A stretch of 64,000 bases of DNA from Nitratireductor sp. GISD-1A_MAKvit (lineage in GTDB: Bacteria > Pseudomonadota > Alphaproteobacteria > Rhizobiales > Rhizobiaceae): NCBI RefSeq assembly GCF_040819555.1, contig NZ_CP161920.1, positions 2,169,001-2,233,000 of the forward strand. The letters are read 5' to 3'. The notes under the pieces are model-generated. The model was not told where the DNA came from and did no database searches. It saw only the letters and a program-made list of their open reading frames with translations. A program made the position numbers and the translations under genes. The stretch's first letter is position 1, and each line of letters opens with the position of its first letter. Below are positions 50,987 through 61,043 of this stretch, piece by piece.

Positions 50987-51520
50987 ATGTCTCGCATTGG
51001 CAAGAAGCCGGTCCCGGTGCCGCAGGGTGTCACCGCTCAGATCGAGGGCCAGACCGTTACGGCCAAGGGGCCTAAGGGCGAACTGAAGTTCGTCGTGAAC
51101 GACGAAGTTCTGGTCAAGCTTGAAGACGACGCGGTCGCTGTAGATCCGCGCGACCAGTCCAAGGACGCTCGCTCCAAATGGGGCATGACGCGCACGCAGA
51201 TCTCGAACATCCTGACAGGCGTCAAGGATGGTTTCGAGAAGCGTCTTGAGATCAATGGCGTTGGTTATCGCGCAGCGATGCAGGGAAAAAAACTGCAGCT
51301 TTCGCTTGGCTATAGCCACGAAGTGATTTACGAGGCTCCGGAAGGAATCACGATCACTGTTCCAAAGCCGACCGAAATCGTCATCGCCGGCATCGACAAG
51401 CAGGTGGTCGGACAGGTTGCGGCCGAGATTCGCAAGAAGCGTGGGCCTGAGCCTTACAAGGGCAAGGGCGTCAAATATGCGGACGAGACCATCGTTCGCA
51501 AAGAAGGCAAGAAGAAGTAG
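50987..51520 (+). CDS. rplF: 50S ribosomal protein L6
   Basis: 177 residues: [52 protein letters not shown], and the C-terminal signature [28 protein letters not shown]. It lies by the sarcin-ricin loop. It is 38 bases after rpsH and 11 before rplR. Confidence 0.98.
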   Translation: MSRIGKKPVPVPQGVTAQIEGQTVTAKGPKGELKFVVNDEVLVKLEDDAVAVDPRDQSKDARSKWGMTRTQISNILTGVKDGFEKRLEINGVGYRAAMQGKKLQLSLGYSHEVIYEAPEGITITVPKPTEIVIAGIDKQVVGQVAAEIRKKRGPEPYKGKGVKYADETIVRKEGKKK

Positions 51521-51531
51521 GAACCCGAACC

Positions 51532-51891
51532 ATGGTCTCGAAAGTCTCCGTCAAGCGGCGTGCGGGACGTGTTCGCCGGAAGATCAAGGCGGTCTCCAAT
51601 GGCCAGCCCCGTCTTTCGGTCTACCGTTCCTCCAAGAACATCTATGTCCAGGTTATCGACGACGCCAAGGGCCACACGCTCGCGGCAGCTTCGACCCTCG
51701 ACAAGGATCTCAAGGGTCAGCTCAAGACCGGCGCAGATTCTTCGGCTGCAGCAGCCGTTGGAAAGCTGGTCGCAGAGCGCGCCAAGAAGGCAGGTGTTGA
51801 GGAAGTGGTCTTTGATCGCGGTCCTTACCTCTTCCACGGTCGCGTCAAGGCTCTTGCTGATGCAGCCCGCGAAGGTGGTCTGAAGTTCTAA
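51532..51891 (+). CDS. rplR: 50S ribosomal protein L18
   Basis: 119 residues: [36 protein letters not shown] and C-terminal [28 protein letters not shown]. It binds 5S rRNA with L5 and L25. It is followed by a strong hairpin before rpsE. Confidence 0.98.
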   Translation: MVSKVSVKRRAGRVRRKIKAVSNGQPRLSVYRSSKNIYVQVIDDAKGHTLAAASTLDKDLKGQLKTGADSSAAAAVGKLVAERAKKAGVEEVVFDRGPYLFHGRVKALADAAREGGLKF

Positions 51892-51897
51892 ATCGTT

Positions 51898-51922
51898 CGG
51901 GCGTTTCTTCTGGAAACGCCCG
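51898..51922 (+). promoter_or_regulatory. rplR-rpsE intercistronic hairpin
   Basis: CGGGCGTTTC (51898-51907) pairs perfectly with GAAACGCCCG (51913-51922) around TTCTG, a ten-base stem. No T-run follows, so transcription probably reads through; processing or mRNA stability is more likely. Confidence 0.6.
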
Positions 51923-51972
51923 GATTATCATTATCAAACCCGTGCTTCCGGAAAAGAACAAGGAAAAGGGCA

Positions 51973-52531
51973 ATGGCACAAGGACGTAGGGACGACCGTC
52001 GCGATCGTGATGAACGCGACAGCGAGTTCGTCGACAAGCTTGTACATATCAATCGCGTCGCCAAAGTGGTGAAGGGTGGTCGTCGTTTCGGCTTCGCCGC
52101 ACTCGTGGTGGTTGGCGATCAGAAGGGGCCGCGTTGGCTTCGGTCATGGCAAGGCGCGTGAGGTGCCGGAAGCTATCCGCAAAGCCACCGAGAGTGCCAA
52201 GCGCGACATGGTGTTTGTGCCGCTGCGCGGTGGACGTACGCTCCATCACGATGTTGCAGGCCGCCACGGCGCGGGCCGCGTGTTCCTGCGTGCTGCAAAG
52301 CCCGGTACCGGTATCATCGCCGGTGGTCCGATGCGCGCCGTTTTCGAGACGCTGGGCGTTCAGGACGTGGTTGCCAAGTCGCTGGGCTCCTCGAACCCCT
52401 ACAACATGGTTCGCGCGACCTTCGATGCCCTGAAGCATCAGTTGCATCCCAAGGACGTTGCTGCTCAGCGCGGCATTAAATATTCCACGCTTCAGGCACG
52501 CCGTGGCGCTGCCGCAGGCGGCGAGGAATAA
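51973..52531 (+). CDS. rpsE: 30S ribosomal protein S5 (frame broken once)
   Basis: S5 lies at the mRNA entry of the 30S and affects decoding fidelity. The start is ATG 51973 ([19 protein letters not shown]) with AAGGAAAAGG upstream. The frame breaks by one extra G in GGGGCC at 52125-52130; corrected text reads [20 protein letters not shown], the canonical S5 motif. Corrected length is 185 residues. Core [25 protein letters not shown] and C-terminal [13 protein letters not shown] are intact. As an essential single-copy gene it cannot be truly broken. Confidence 0.96.
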
Positions 52532-52598
52532 GGATCACGGCTGATCGGTCCATCATTGGATGGGCCTGGATCGCCCAGGTTTGCAAGGATTGATGAAG

Positions 52599-52799
52599 AT
52601 GGCAGAGAAGAAGAAGGGCAAGACGGTCACCGTTGAGCAGATCGGCAGCCCCATTCGCCGCCCGGCCAGCCAGCGTCAGACGCTGATCGGCCTTGGTTTG
52701 AACAAGATGCACCGTCGCTCCACGCTCGAGGACACCCCCTCCGTGCGTGGCATGATTGCGTCCGTGCAGCATCTCGTCCGCGTAGTGGACGAGGCCTGA
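52599..52799 (+). CDS. rpmD: 50S ribosomal protein L30
   Basis: 66 residues from ATG 52599 ([19 protein letters not shown]), chosen because AAGGA at 52585-52589 is nine bases away. ATG 52593 would add two residues and is too close to that site; 52560 has no support. Core [22 protein letters not shown] and [14 protein letters not shown]. It lies between rpsE and rplO as in all spc operons that keep it. Confidence 0.95.
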   Translation: MAEKKKGKTVTVEQIGSPIRRPASQRQTLIGLGLNKMHRRSTLEDTPSVRGMIASVQHLVRVVDEA

Positions 52800-52818
52800 G
52801 GATCCCAGGAGAGACATG

Positions 52819-53289
52819 ATGAAACTCAACGAACTCAGGGACAAGGAAGGCGCCACCAAATCGCGCAAGCGTGTTGGTCGCGGCATCGGCTCGGGCACCG
52901 GCAAGACCGGCGGTCGTGGCGTAAAGGGCCAGAAGTCGCGCTCCGGCGTTTCGATCAATGGCTTCGAGGGTGGTCAGATGCCACTCTACCGCCGCCTTCC
53001 CAAGCGCGGTTTCAAGAACATTTTCGGCAAGGACTTCAACGAAGTCTCCGTTGGCCGCATCCAGGCCGCGATCGATGCCAAGAAGCTTGACGAAAAGGCC
53101 GTCATCGACGTTGCCGCTCTGATTGCTGCAGGCGTTGTTCGTCGCGCACGGGATGGTGTACGCGTTCTCAGCGATGGTGAGCTGAAGTCCAAGGTGACAC
53201 TCGAGGTTGCCGGCGCTTCCAAGGCAGCCATCGAGAAGATCGAGAAGGCCGGCGGATCGGTCAAGTTGCCGGAAGCGGCGGCTGAATAA
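52819..53289 (+). CDS. rplO: 50S ribosomal protein L15
   Basis: 156 residues from ATG 52819 ([22 protein letters not shown]); AGGAGA at 52807-52812 is better spaced for this codon than for the ATG at 52816. Glycine-rich N-terminal loop [22 protein letters not shown] and C-terminal [19 protein letters not shown]. It is a late 50S assembly protein. About 130 bases separate it from secY. Confidence 0.96.
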   Translation: MKLNELRDKEGATKSRKRVGRGIGSGTGKTGGRGVKGQKSRSGVSINGFEGGQMPLYRRLPKRGFKNIFGKDFNEVSVGRIQAAIDAKKLDEKAVIDVAALIAAGVVRRARDGVRVLSDGELKSKVTLEVAGASKAAIEKIEKAGGSVKLPEAAAE

Positions 53290-53422
53290 TCCGATTGACA
53301 GGCGGCGGGCGACAGTCCGCCGCTTGCATCTATGCTTGTGAAAACCTATTTCGGGTTTTCGGCAACATGCGCTTGAGTCGCATATTGATTTCATCAGCGC
53401 GTGACGAAGCGGAGAATTCTTC

Positions 53423-54763
53423 ATGGCATCGGCAGCGGAACAGCTTGCGTCAAACCTCAACTTCGCGGCCTTCGCCAAGGCTGAGGATCTCAAGAAGCGC
53501 ATCTGGTTTACGCTTGGCGCACTGCTCGTTTATCGGCTTGGCACATACATCCCGATGCCGGGGATCAATCCCGAAGCCTTTGCGCAGGCGTTCCAGCAGC
53601 AATCGGGCGGCGTGTTGGGCATGTTCAACATGTTTGCCGGTGGCGCTGTCGAGCGCATGGCGATTTTTGCCCTTGGCATCATGCCCTACATCTCGGCCTC
53701 CATCATCATGCAGCTCATGACTTCGGTTGTTCCCTCGCTTGAGCAGCTGAAGAAGGAAGGAGAGCAGGGGCGTAAGGTCATCAATCAATACACCCGTTAT
53801 GGCACGGTCATTCTGGCGACGGTTCAGGCCTACGGCATCGCCGTCGGGCTGGAGGGCGGCGCGAATATCGTTGCCGATCCGGGCTGGTTCTTCCGGATTT
53901 CAGCCGTGATCACGCTTGTTGGCGGCACCATGTTCCTGATGTGGCTGGGTGAGCAGATCACCGCTCGCGGCATCGGCAACGGTATTTCGCTGATCATCTT
54001 CTCCGGCATTGTGGCTGGTCTTCCTTCGGCCATTGGTGGCACTCTGGAGCTGGGTCGCACTGGCGCCCTGTCCACGGGTCTGATCCTTGCGATCATTGTT
54101 CTGGTGGTTGCCGTGATTGGCGTGATTGTGTTCTTCGAGCGTGCTCAGCGTCGGCTTCTGATCCAGTATCCGAAGCGTCAGGTCGGCAACCGCATGTTCC
54201 AGGGCGACACATCGCACCTGCCGCTCAAGCTGAACACGGCTGGTGTCATTCCGCCGATCTTCGCTTCCTCGCTGTTGCTGCTTCCGGCCACCGTGGCGGG
54301 TTTTTCCGACACAACGCAGCTTCCCGGCTGGGCATCGACGATGCTTGCTTCGCTTGGGCATGGTCAGCCACTGTTCATGATCCTTTACGCCGCGCTGATT
54401 GCATTCTTTGCATTCTTTTATACGGCGATCGTGTTCAATCCGAAGGATACGGCTGATCAGCTCAAGAAGCACTCAGGTTTTATTCCCGGCTATCGTCCCG
54501 GTGAGCGGACGGCCGAATACATCGATTACGTGCTGACCCGCATTACGGTCGTTGGCGCCATCTATCTTGTTTTGATCTGTCTTCTGCCCGAGTTCCTGAT
54601 TTCGGCGACGGGCGTTCCCTTCTACCTTGGCGGCACTTCGCTGCTGATCGTGGTGAGCGTCACGCTGGATACGGTTGCTCAGATGCAGGGCCACCTCATT
54701 GCCCACCAGTATGAGGGACTGATCAAGAAATCCAAATTGCGTGGGGGTAAGAGGGGACGATGA
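53423..54763 (+). CDS. secY: Preprotein translocase subunit SecY
   Basis: 446-residue channel subunit of the SecYEG translocon in the inner membrane, with ten predicted transmembrane segments. Signature motifs: [26 protein letters not shown], the plug region following [27 protein letters not shown], and the cytoplasmic loop [18 protein letters not shown]. It is the partner of SecE (26482). Its last four bases overlap the adk start. Confidence 0.98.
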   Translation: MASAAEQLASNLNFAAFAKAEDLKKRIWFTLGALLVYRLGTYIPMPGINPEAFAQAFQQQSGGVLGMFNMFAGGAVERMAIFALGIMPYISASIIMQLMTSVVPSLEQLKKEGEQGRKVINQYTRYGTVILATVQAYGIAVGLEGGANIVADPGWFFRISAVITLVGGTMFLMWLGEQITARGIGNGISLIIFSGIVAGLPSAIGGTLELGRTGALSTGLILAIIVLVVAVIGVIVFFERAQRRLLIQYPKRQVGNRMFQGDTSHLPLKLNTAGVIPPIFASSLLLLPATVAGFSDTTQLPGWASTMLASLGHGQPLFMILYAALIAFFAFFYTAIVFNPKDTADQLKKHSGFIPGYRPGERTAEYIDYVLTRITVVGAIYLVLICLLPEFLISATGVPFYLGGTSLLIVVSVTLDTVAQMQGHLIAHQYEGLIKKSKLRGGKRGR

Positions 54764-55344
54764 GGCTTATACTTCTTGGACCGCCGGGAGCGGGCAAGGG
54801 CACGCAGGCCCAGCGGCTGGTCGAGAAGCACGGTGTACCGCAGCTCTCCACCGGAGACATGCTGAGAGCGGCTGTTGCTGCCGGAACCGAGGTTGGCAAA
54901 CGCGCAAAAGCGGTGATGGATGCTGGAGAGCTGGTGTCCGATGAAATCGTGAATGCAATCGTCGCAGAACGCATCGACCAGCCAGATTGTGCAAACGGCT
55001 TTATCCTCGATGGATATCCACGCACTCTTGCTCAGGCCGACGCTGTCGAGGCCATGCTGGCCGAGCGTGGTGTCAAGCTTGATGCGACAATTGAGCTTGT
55101 GGTCGATGACACGGCCCTGGTTGGGCGCATTGAGAAACGCGCGCGCGATGCGGTTGCGGCCGGTCAGACACCGCGCAAGGATGACAATGCCGAGGTGTTC
55201 GACGAGCGCCTGCGCGAGTATTACAAGAAGACCGCAGCGTTAATCGGCTACTATCACGCCAAGGGCTTCCTGAAGCGTGTCGATGGCATGAATTCCATCG
55301 ATGAGGTCACCGCAGAGATCGAGCGGGTGCTCGCCGCGCTCTGA
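54760..55344 (+). CDS. adk: Adenylate kinase (short form)
   Basis: 194 residues; ATP + AMP to two ADP. P-loop [11 protein letters not shown], the AMP-binding [18 protein letters not shown] and [12 protein letters not shown], then [21 protein letters not shown]. The LID zinc/beta domain present in long forms is replaced by a short loop ([11 protein letters not shown]), which is usual in alphaproteobacteria. It is coupled to secY by an ATGA overlap. Confidence 0.97.
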   Translation: MRLILLGPPGAGKGTQAQRLVEKHGVPQLSTGDMLRAAVAAGTEVGKRAKAVMDAGELVSDEIVNAIVAERIDQPDCANGFILDGYPRTLAQADAVEAMLAERGVKLDATIELVVDDTALVGRIEKRARDAVAAGQTPRKDDNAEVFDERLREYYKKTAALIGYYHAKGFLKRVDGMNSIDEVTAEIERVLAAL

Positions 55345-55369
55345 CGAGACATCCGGCATTCGGGATCGC

Positions 55370-55398
55370 TTGACTATCAGGCGCATATCCAGTAATGC
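55370..55398 (+). promoter_or_regulatory. Possible promoter upstream of rpsM
   Basis: TTGACT (55370-55375), a 17-base spacer and TAATGC (55393-55398). The -10 is poor, but the arrangement resembles the str-operon promoter (TTGACG-17-TAATAC). It would allow separate expression of the alpha operon after adk. Confidence 0.35.
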
Positions 55399-55547
55399 CA
55401 GCCAGTCTCCTGATCGAACGAGTCGTTAGTCGGGCCAAATGGCTCGGCTAAATTGTTTTGCAGAGAGAGTTTCCTTCCCGCAAGGGCCGGCCTCCACCGG
55501 ACGCGGGCAAACGCAGCGCCGGATCACCGGCTCACATGGAGAAGAAG

Positions 55548-55916
55548 ATGGCCCGTATTGCAGGCGTCAACATTCCGACCAACAAGCGCGTCGTGATCGC
55601 GCTTCAGTATATTCACGGTATCGGTCCGAAGACCGCCGGGAACATCGTCAAGCAGGTCAACATTCCGCTTGAGCGTCGCGTCAGCGAGCTTACCGATGCC
55701 GAGATCCTCGCCATCCGCGAGACGATCGACCGTGACCTGCGCGTTGAGGGTGATCTTCGCCGCGAAGTTTCTATGAACATCAAGCGTCTGATGGATCTGG
55801 GCTGCTACCGCGGCCTGCGTCACCGTCGTTCGCTTCCGGTCCGCGGTCAGCGCACGCACACCAATGCGCGCACCCGCAAGGGCCCTGCCAAGGCGATCGC
55901 CGGCAAGAAGAAGTAA
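55548..55916 (+). CDS. rpsM: 30S ribosomal protein S13
   Basis: 122 residues from ATG 55548 ([26 protein letters not shown]) with GGAGAAGAAG directly upstream; the longer frame to 55458 is leader. Signature [27 protein letters not shown] and basic tail. It contacts the P-site tRNA and bridge B1a. The gap from adk is 203 bases. Confidence 0.97.
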   Translation: MARIAGVNIPTNKRVVIALQYIHGIGPKTAGNIVKQVNIPLERRVSELTDAEILAIRETIDRDLRVEGDLRREVSMNIKRLMDLGCYRGLRHRRSLPVRGQRTHTNARTRKGPAKAIAGKKK

Positions 55917-55925
55917 TTTGGGTTG

Positions 55926-55952
55926 GCCGCGCTTTTTTGGAGCGCGGCTTTT
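55926..55952 (+). terminator. Terminator-like hairpin between rpsM and rpsK
   Basis: GCCGCGC (55926-55932) pairs with GCGCGGC (55942-55948) around TTTTTTGGA, then TTTT. The distance of 60 bases to rpsK, which must still be transcribed, suggests partial termination. Confidence 0.6.
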
Positions 55953-56007
55953 CTCAGGTGGAGCCGCTGGTGTTACGGCGGTGTAGAGATCGACTGAAAG
56001 GAAGATT

Positions 56008-56397
56008 ATGGCCAAGGAAGCCGCACGCGTTCGGCGTCGCGAACGTAAGAATATCTCGTCGGGTGTTGCTCACGTCAATTCGAGCTTCAACAACACGATG
56101 ATCACCATCACGGATGCACAGGGCAATGCGATCGCCTGGTCGTCTGCAGGCGCACAGGGTTTCAAGGGTTCGCGCAAATCGACCCCGTTTGCTGCCCAGG
56201 TTGCCGCCGAGGATTGCGCACGCAAGGCTGCCGAACATGGCATGCGCACGCTTGAGGTAGAGGTTTCCGGTCCCGGTTCGGGTCGTGAATCCGCGCTTCG
56301 CGCGCTGCAGGCTGCCGGCTTCACCATCACGTCCATTCGCGATGTGACGCCGATCCCGCACAATGGTTGCCGTCCGCGCAAGAAGCGCCGCGTCTAA
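56008..56397 (+). CDS. rpsK: 30S ribosomal protein S11
   Basis: 129 residues: [52 protein letters not shown] and the C-terminal [18 protein letters not shown]. It binds near the E site and mRNA. It is 91 bases after rpsM and 97 before rpoA, both gaps holding hairpins. Confidence 0.98.
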   Translation: MAKEAARVRRRERKNISSGVAHVNSSFNNTMITITDAQGNAIAWSSAGAQGFKGSRKSTPFAAQVAAEDCARKAAEHGMRTLEVEVSGPGSGRESALRALQAAGFTITSIRDVTPIPHNGCRPRKKRRV

Positions 56398-56408
56398 TAA
56401 GAGTTTTG

Positions 56409-56442
56409 CCACAAGAGCGCTTCGGCGCTCCTCTGTGGTTTT
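56409..56442 (+). terminator. Terminator-like hairpin between rpsK and rpoA
   Basis: GAGCGC-TTCG-GCGCTC (56415-56430) is an extra-stable UUCG-type loop; outer bases CCACA (56409-56413) pair with TGTGG (56434-56438), then TTTT. Read-through into rpoA is required, so it probably attenuates or protects RNA ends. Confidence 0.6.
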
Positions 56443-56494
56443 CCAGATCGCCCGTCACGATTGGATGGTGGCGGGGTAACGGAAGGAACCCGGA

Positions 56495-57505
56495 ATGATC
56501 CAGAAAAACTGGCAAGAGCTTATCAAGCCGAACAAGGTCGAGTTTTCGTCCAAGGGGCGCACCGTCACCACCCTGGTGGCCGAGCCGCTTGAGCGTGGCT
56601 TTGGTCTGACGCTCGGCAATGCGCTCCGGCGCGTGCTGCTTTCGTCGCTGCGCGGTGCGGCTGTGACCGCAGTGCAGATTGACGGTGTGCTGCACGAATT
56701 CTCGTCCATCCCCGGCGTGCGTGAAGATGTGACGGACATCGTCCTGAACATCAAGGAGATCGCGCTCTCCATGGAAGGCGAGGGCCCCAAGCGCATGGTT
56801 GTGCGCAAGCAGGGACCCGGCACCGTAACGGCTGGTGATATCCAGACCGTTGGCGACGTGGAGGTTCTCAACCCCGATCACGTGCTCTGCACGCTGGACG
56901 AGGGGGCAGAAATCCGCATGGAATTCACCGTCGACAACGGCAAGGGCTATGTGCCGGCAGACCGTAACCGTGCAGAAGATGCGCCGATCGGTCTGATCCC
57001 CGTCGACAGCCTCTACTCGCCGGTCAAGAAGGTCTCCTACAAGGTTGAGAACACCCGTGAGGGCCAGGTTCTTGATTATGACAAGCTGACCATGACCATC
57101 GAGACCAATGGTTCGGTAACCGGCGAGGATGCCGTCGCATTTGCAGCGCGCATCCTGCAGGATCAGCTTGCACTCTTCGTCAACTTCGAAGAGCCGCAGA
57201 AAGAGCAGCCTGCCGAACAGGTGGCCGAGCTTGCTTTCAACCCGGCGCTTCTCAAGAAGGTGGACGAGCTGGAGCTTTCGGTGCGCTCTGCAAACTGCCT
57301 GAAGAACGACAACATCGTTTACATCGGCGACTTGATCCAGAAGACGGAAGCCGAGATGCTGCGCACGCCGAACTTTGGCCGCAAGTCGCTCAACGAAATC
57401 AAGGAAGTGCTGGCTTCGATGGGCCTTCACCTCGGCATGGATGTCGAGGACTGGCCGCCGGAAAACATCGAAGAACTCGCCAAGCGCTACGAAGACCAAT
57501 ACTAG
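56495..57505 (+). CDS. rpoA: DNA-directed RNA polymerase subunit alpha
   Basis: 336 residues. The N-terminal assembly domain has [30 protein letters not shown] text ([18 protein letters not shown]) and [16 protein letters not shown]; a linker ([11 protein letters not shown]) follows; the C-terminal domain has [19 protein letters not shown] and [14 protein letters not shown], which contacts UP elements and activators. It starts ATG 56495 after GGAAGGAA. It is the dimer scaffold for the beta and beta' subunits encoded upstream. Confidence 0.98.
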   Translation: MIQKNWQELIKPNKVEFSSKGRTVTTLVAEPLERGFGLTLGNALRRVLLSSLRGAAVTAVQIDGVLHEFSSIPGVREDVTDIVLNIKEIALSMEGEGPKRMVVRKQGPGTVTAGDIQTVGDVEVLNPDHVLCTLDEGAEIRMEFTVDNGKGYVPADRNRAEDAPIGLIPVDSLYSPVKKVSYKVENTREGQVLDYDKLTMTIETNGSVTGEDAVAFAARILQDQLALFVNFEEPQKEQPAEQVAELAFNPALLKKVDELELSVRSANCLKNDNIVYIGDLIQKTEAEMLRTPNFGRKSLNEIKEVLASMGLHLGMDVEDWPPENIEELAKRYEDQY

Positions 57506-57555
57506 GCCCGTAGAGCCCGCTATGTTCGGGCGACGGGGATTGAAGGAGAAAGGCC

Positions 57556-57987
57556 ATGCGTCACGGAAAATCCGGCCGCAAGCTGAACAGGACGGCAAGC
57601 CATCGCAAGGCGCTCTTTGCCAACATGGCGGCTTCGCTGATCGAACATGAACAGATCGTCACCACTCTGCCCAAGGCGAAGGAACTTCGCCCGATCGTGG
57701 AAAAACTGGTGACGCTCGGCAAGCGTGGTGATCTCCACGCCCGCCGTCAGGCGATTTCGGCGATCCGCGACGAGAGCCTCGTCAAGCGCCTGTTCGACGC
57801 GATCGCTCCACGTTATGCAGAGCGCAATGGTGGTTACACCCGCATCATGAAGGCGGGCTTCCGCCATGGCGACAATGCACCGATGGCCGTCATCGAGTTC
57901 GTTGATCGCGACGTGGAAGCAAAGGGCGCGGCCGACCGTGCGCGCCTCGAAGCCGAGGGCGGCAATGAAGAGGCGGAAGCCGCGTAA
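57556..57987 (+). CDS. rplQ: 50S ribosomal protein L17
   Basis: 143 residues: [52 protein letters not shown] and [25 protein letters not shown], with an acidic Glu/Ala tail. It lies at the tunnel exit. It is the last gene of the alpha group, followed by a strong terminator. Confidence 0.98.
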   Translation: MRHGKSGRKLNRTASHRKALFANMAASLIEHEQIVTTLPKAKELRPIVEKLVTLGKRGDLHARRQAISAIRDESLVKRLFDAIAPRYAERNGGYTRIMKAGFRHGDNAPMAVIEFVDRDVEAKGAADRARLEAEGGNEEAEAA

Positions 57988-58012
57988 TTCCGGCTTGCCT
58001 TGAACGTTCTTG

Positions 58013-58039
58013 AAAAAGGGGCTTTGCGGCCCCTTTTTT
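58013..58039 (+). terminator. Intrinsic terminator after rplQ
   Basis: AAAAAGGGGC (58013-58022) pairs with GCCCCTTTTT (58029-58038) around TTTGCG, ending in a six-base T-run. The A-tract makes it potentially bidirectional. Confidence 0.93.
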
Positions 58040-58160
58040 GTTGCCAAAATCCTGTTCTTGTCCGGCTTGGGCCTTTCAATGTGCACAATGCTCTGAGACA
58101 AGCATGCAGCGTTGGTGCACGATCATTTGCATTTTCTCAAAACGGATAGGGGCCAGGCAT

Positions 58161-59660
58161 ATGCGGATGCGTTCTGTTTTCCTAAGCGTCGTACTTGTTG
58201 CTTCTTTAACCGGTACTGTTCTGACGGCTTCCGTTCACGCTCAGCAGGATGACAGCGGTACCCTGCGCGGATTTCTTTCCGACCTGCTGGGTACGGATGA
58301 AAACGGGACGCTTGCGGTCCCTCAGCAGGACGCTGTGGAGCGTCGCGTGCCGTTCGGACAATCCGATATCCAGCTGTCCTTTGCGCCATTGGTCGAGGAG
58401 ACGTCGCCTGCCGTGGTGAATGTTTATGCCTCTTCCACGGTGCAGGTTCGCTCACCCTTCATGGGCGACCCCTTTTTCGAACAGTTCTTTGGTCGTCCGC
58501 AGATGCCGCCTCGCGTACGCTCTTCCCTCGGCTCGGGTGTGCTTGTCGACCCGAGCGGTGTGATCGTGACGAACAATCACGTCATCAGCGATGCCGATGA
58601 GGTGAAGGTGGCCTTGGCGGACGGACGTGAGTTCGAGAGCGAGATCCTGTTGAAGGACAAGGCGCTCGATCTAGCGGTTCTGAAAATCACCAGCGATGAA
58701 GCCTTTCCCGCTGTGGGATTGGGCGATTCCGACAATCTCGAAGTCGGCGATCTCGTGCTTGCCATTGGCAATCCCTTCGGTGTCGGGCAGACCACAACCA
58801 GCGGCATCGTATCCGCGCTGGCGCGCAGCCATGTGGGTGTGTCCGATTTCGGGTTCTTCATCCAGACCGATGCGGCGATCAATCCGGGCAATTCCGGCGG
58901 TGCGCTGATCGACATGCGGGGGCAGGTGATCGGTATCAACACCGCCATTGTCAGCCGCAGCGGTGGCTCCATCGGCATCGGTTTTGCCATTCCCGCCAAT
59001 ATGGTGCGAGCGGTGGTGAATGCCGCGCTTTCCGGTGCGGAGACCTTTGAGCGGCCGTTCTTTGGGGCGTCCTTCGATCCAGTAACGGCACAGATTGCCG
59101 AAGCACTGGGCATGCAGCGTCCCGTCGGCGCGCTGGTTCGCGAAGTGGCGCCCGACAGTCCGGCCGAACGCGCCGGTCTGCGCCCCGGCGATGTGGTGGT
59201 TGCCATGGATGGTGCCGATATCCAACATCCCGATGCACTTGAGTACCGACTTGTCACCCATCCACTCGACGAAAAGGGTGCCATCGATGTTTTGCGCGAC
59301 GGTCAAACGCTTGAACTCGGTTTCGAGCTGGAACGGCTTTCCGATGCCGATGCGCCAGACCCGGTTCTGCTTGACGGGAGAGGTCCATTCGCCGGAGCTT
59401 CGATTGCCGCGCTGGACCCGCGCCTTGCCCAGCGTCTGAAACTCCCGCTGAACCGGAAGGGTGTTATCGTCCTGGAGGTCGAGCCGCGTTCTCCTGCGGC
59501 CAGCATAGGCCTGCGCCCTGGTGACATTATCCGGGAGGTCAACGGAATCGAGATTGATGCCGTGGAGACAATGCAGGTGGTGGCCCGTGATACGTCGCGC
59601 CGCTGGGCCTTTGCCGTTGAGCGGGATGGCCGCATATTGCGTCAGCGCTTGCGCTTCTGA
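58161..59660 (+). CDS. HtrA/Deg-family periplasmic serine protease
   Basis: About 499 residues from ATG 58161 (MRMRSVFLSVVLVASLTGT), which begins a signal peptide cleaved near VHAQ; ATG 58167 is also possible, and an upstream frame to 58038 is not credible. The trypsin-like domain carries the triad: H in TNNHVISDAD, D in KALDLAVLKI and S in NPGNSGGAL. Two PDZ domains follow (PVGALVREVAPDSPAERAGLRPGD and GVIVLEVEPRSPAASIGLRPGD). It degrades or refolds misfolded envelope proteins. It is 23 bases before rarA. Confidence 0.93.
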   Translation: MRMRSVFLSVVLVASLTGTVLTASVHAQQDDSGTLRGFLSDLLGTDENGTLAVPQQDAVERRVPFGQSDIQLSFAPLVEETSPAVVNVYASSTVQVRSPFMGDPFFEQFFGRPQMPPRVRSSLGSGVLVDPSGVIVTNNHVISDADEVKVALADGREFESEILLKDKALDLAVLKITSDEAFPAVGLGDSDNLEVGDLVLAIGNPFGVGQTTTSGIVSALARSHVGVSDFGFFIQTDAAINPGNSGGALIDMRGQVIGINTAIVSRSGGSIGIGFAIPANMVRAVVNAALSGAETFERPFFGASFDPVTAQIAEALGMQRPVGALVREVAPDSPAERAGLRPGDVVVAMDGADIQHPDALEYRLVTHPLDEKGAIDVLRDGQTLELGFELERLSDADAPDPVLLDGRGPFAGASIAALDPRLAQRLKLPLNRKGVIVLEVEPRSPAASIGLRPGDIIREVNGIEIDAVETMQVVARDTSRRWAFAVERDGRILRQRLRF

Positions 59661-59683
59661 GTTGCCTGTTTGATGAATGACCG

Positions 59684-60997
59684 ATGAGTGATCTGTTTGC
59701 CAATCCTGATGAGGACGGCGTGCGTGTGAACCGTCCGCTGGCCGATCGGCTGCGCCCGCAAAAGCTCGAAGATGTCGTGGGGCAGGAGCATTTGACGGGG
59801 CCAGACGGTGTTTTGACCCGCATGATTGCCAGCCGCTCACTCGGGTCGCTTGTCTTCTGGGGTCCGCCCGGAACCGGAAAAACCACCGTCGCTCGGCTCC
59901 TGGCCGGTGAAACCGATCTGGCCTTCGAGCAGATCTCGGCCATCTTTTCAGGCGTTGCCGACTTGAAAAAAGTGTTCGAGGCGGCCCGTCTCCGGCGCAG
60001 TCAGGGACGCCAGACGCTTTTGTTCGTCGACGAGATCCATCGCTTTAACCGCTCGCAGCAGGATTCCTTTCTGCCGGTGATGGAGGACGGCACTGTCGTG
60101 CTTGTTGGCGCGACAACGGAGAACCCGTCCTTCGAGCTAAACGCTGCTCTTCTGTCGCGCGCCCGTGTGCTGAATTTCAACACGCTCGGGCCGGAAAGCC
60201 TCTCGCGCCTGCTCGAACGCGCCGAAGCGCTGGAAGAAAAACCTCTGCCGCTGGATGAGGAGGCGCGGGCGGTTCTGGTACGCATGGCCGATGGTGATGG
60301 CCGTGCTTCGCTGACACTTGCCGAAGAAGTGTGGCGTGCCGCCCGTGAAGGCGAGGTGTTCGATGCCGAGGCGCTGCAGCGTGTCGCCCAGCGCCGGGCA
60401 CCGGTCTATGACAAGGGACAGGACGGGCACTACAATCTGATTTCCGCCTTGCACAAATCCGTGCGCGGATCAGATCCCGACGCCGCGCTGTACTATCTGT
60501 GCCGCATGTTCGATGCGGGTGAGACGCCGCTTTATATCGGGCGCAGGCTGGTGCGCATGGCTGTGGAAGATATTGGCCTTGCCGACCCGCAGGCTCTTGT
60601 GATCGCCAATGCGGCCAAGGATGCCTACGAGTATCTCGGATCGCCGGAGGGCGAACTCGCTCTTGCGCAGGCCTGTGTCTATCTGGCGACGGCGCCGAAA
60701 TCGAATGGGGTTTATACTGCGTTCAAACAGGCCTTTGCCGATGCAAAGGCCAACGGCTCCCTGCTTCCGCCGAAACACATCCTCAACGCGCCGACGAAAC
60801 TCATGAAGGAGACCGGCTACGGGGCGGGCTACGCCTATGATCACGACCAGCCGGATGCGTTTTCGGGGCAAAACTACTTTCCCGAAGAGATGGGGCGAAG
60901 GCGCTATTACGATCCACCCGAGCGCGGATTCGAGCGCGAAATCCGCAAGCGGCTGGACTATTGGGCGCGCCTGCGCCGGGAGCGGGGAGAGCCCTGA
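59684..60997 (+). CDS. rarA: Replication-associated recombination protein RarA (MgsA)
   Basis: 437-residue AAA+ ATPase that acts at stalled replication forks. Walker A GPPGTGKTTVARLL, Walker B LFVDEIHRFNRSQQD, sensor GATTENPSFELNAALLSRARV, then the RarA-type C-terminal part with GQDGHYNLISALHKSVRGSDPDAALYYL and PEEMGRRRYYDPPERGFE. The start is ATG 59684 (MSDLFANPDEDGVRVNRPLADRLRP). It lies in a same-strand run with htrA-like and crcB genes. Confidence 0.96.
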   Translation: MSDLFANPDEDGVRVNRPLADRLRPQKLEDVVGQEHLTGPDGVLTRMIASRSLGSLVFWGPPGTGKTTVARLLAGETDLAFEQISAIFSGVADLKKVFEAARLRRSQGRQTLLFVDEIHRFNRSQQDSFLPVMEDGTVVLVGATTENPSFELNAALLSRARVLNFNTLGPESLSRLLERAEALEEKPLPLDEEARAVLVRMADGDGRASLTLAEEVWRAAREGEVFDAEALQRVAQRRAPVYDKGQDGHYNLISALHKSVRGSDPDAALYYLCRMFDAGETPLYIGRRLVRMAVEDIGLADPQALVIANAAKDAYEYLGSPEGELALAQACVYLATAPKSNGVYTAFKQAFADAKANGSLLPPKHILNAPTKLMKETGYGAGYAYDHDQPDAFSGQNYFPEEMGRRRYYDPPERGFEREIRKRLDYWARLRRERGEP

Positions 60998-61043
60998 TGG
61001 CGAGGCTTGTTGATTTTTGCGCAGCTTCTGCGAAAAGGGCGGC

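Noticed and set aside
52800-57987. Missing rpmJ after secY and rpsD after rpsK
   Set aside because: Both genes are normally absent from these positions in alphaproteobacteria, so this is not a deletion.
60998-61043. Fluoride riboswitch before crcB
   Set aside because: The gap is only 46 bases and has no crcB-motif-like structure.
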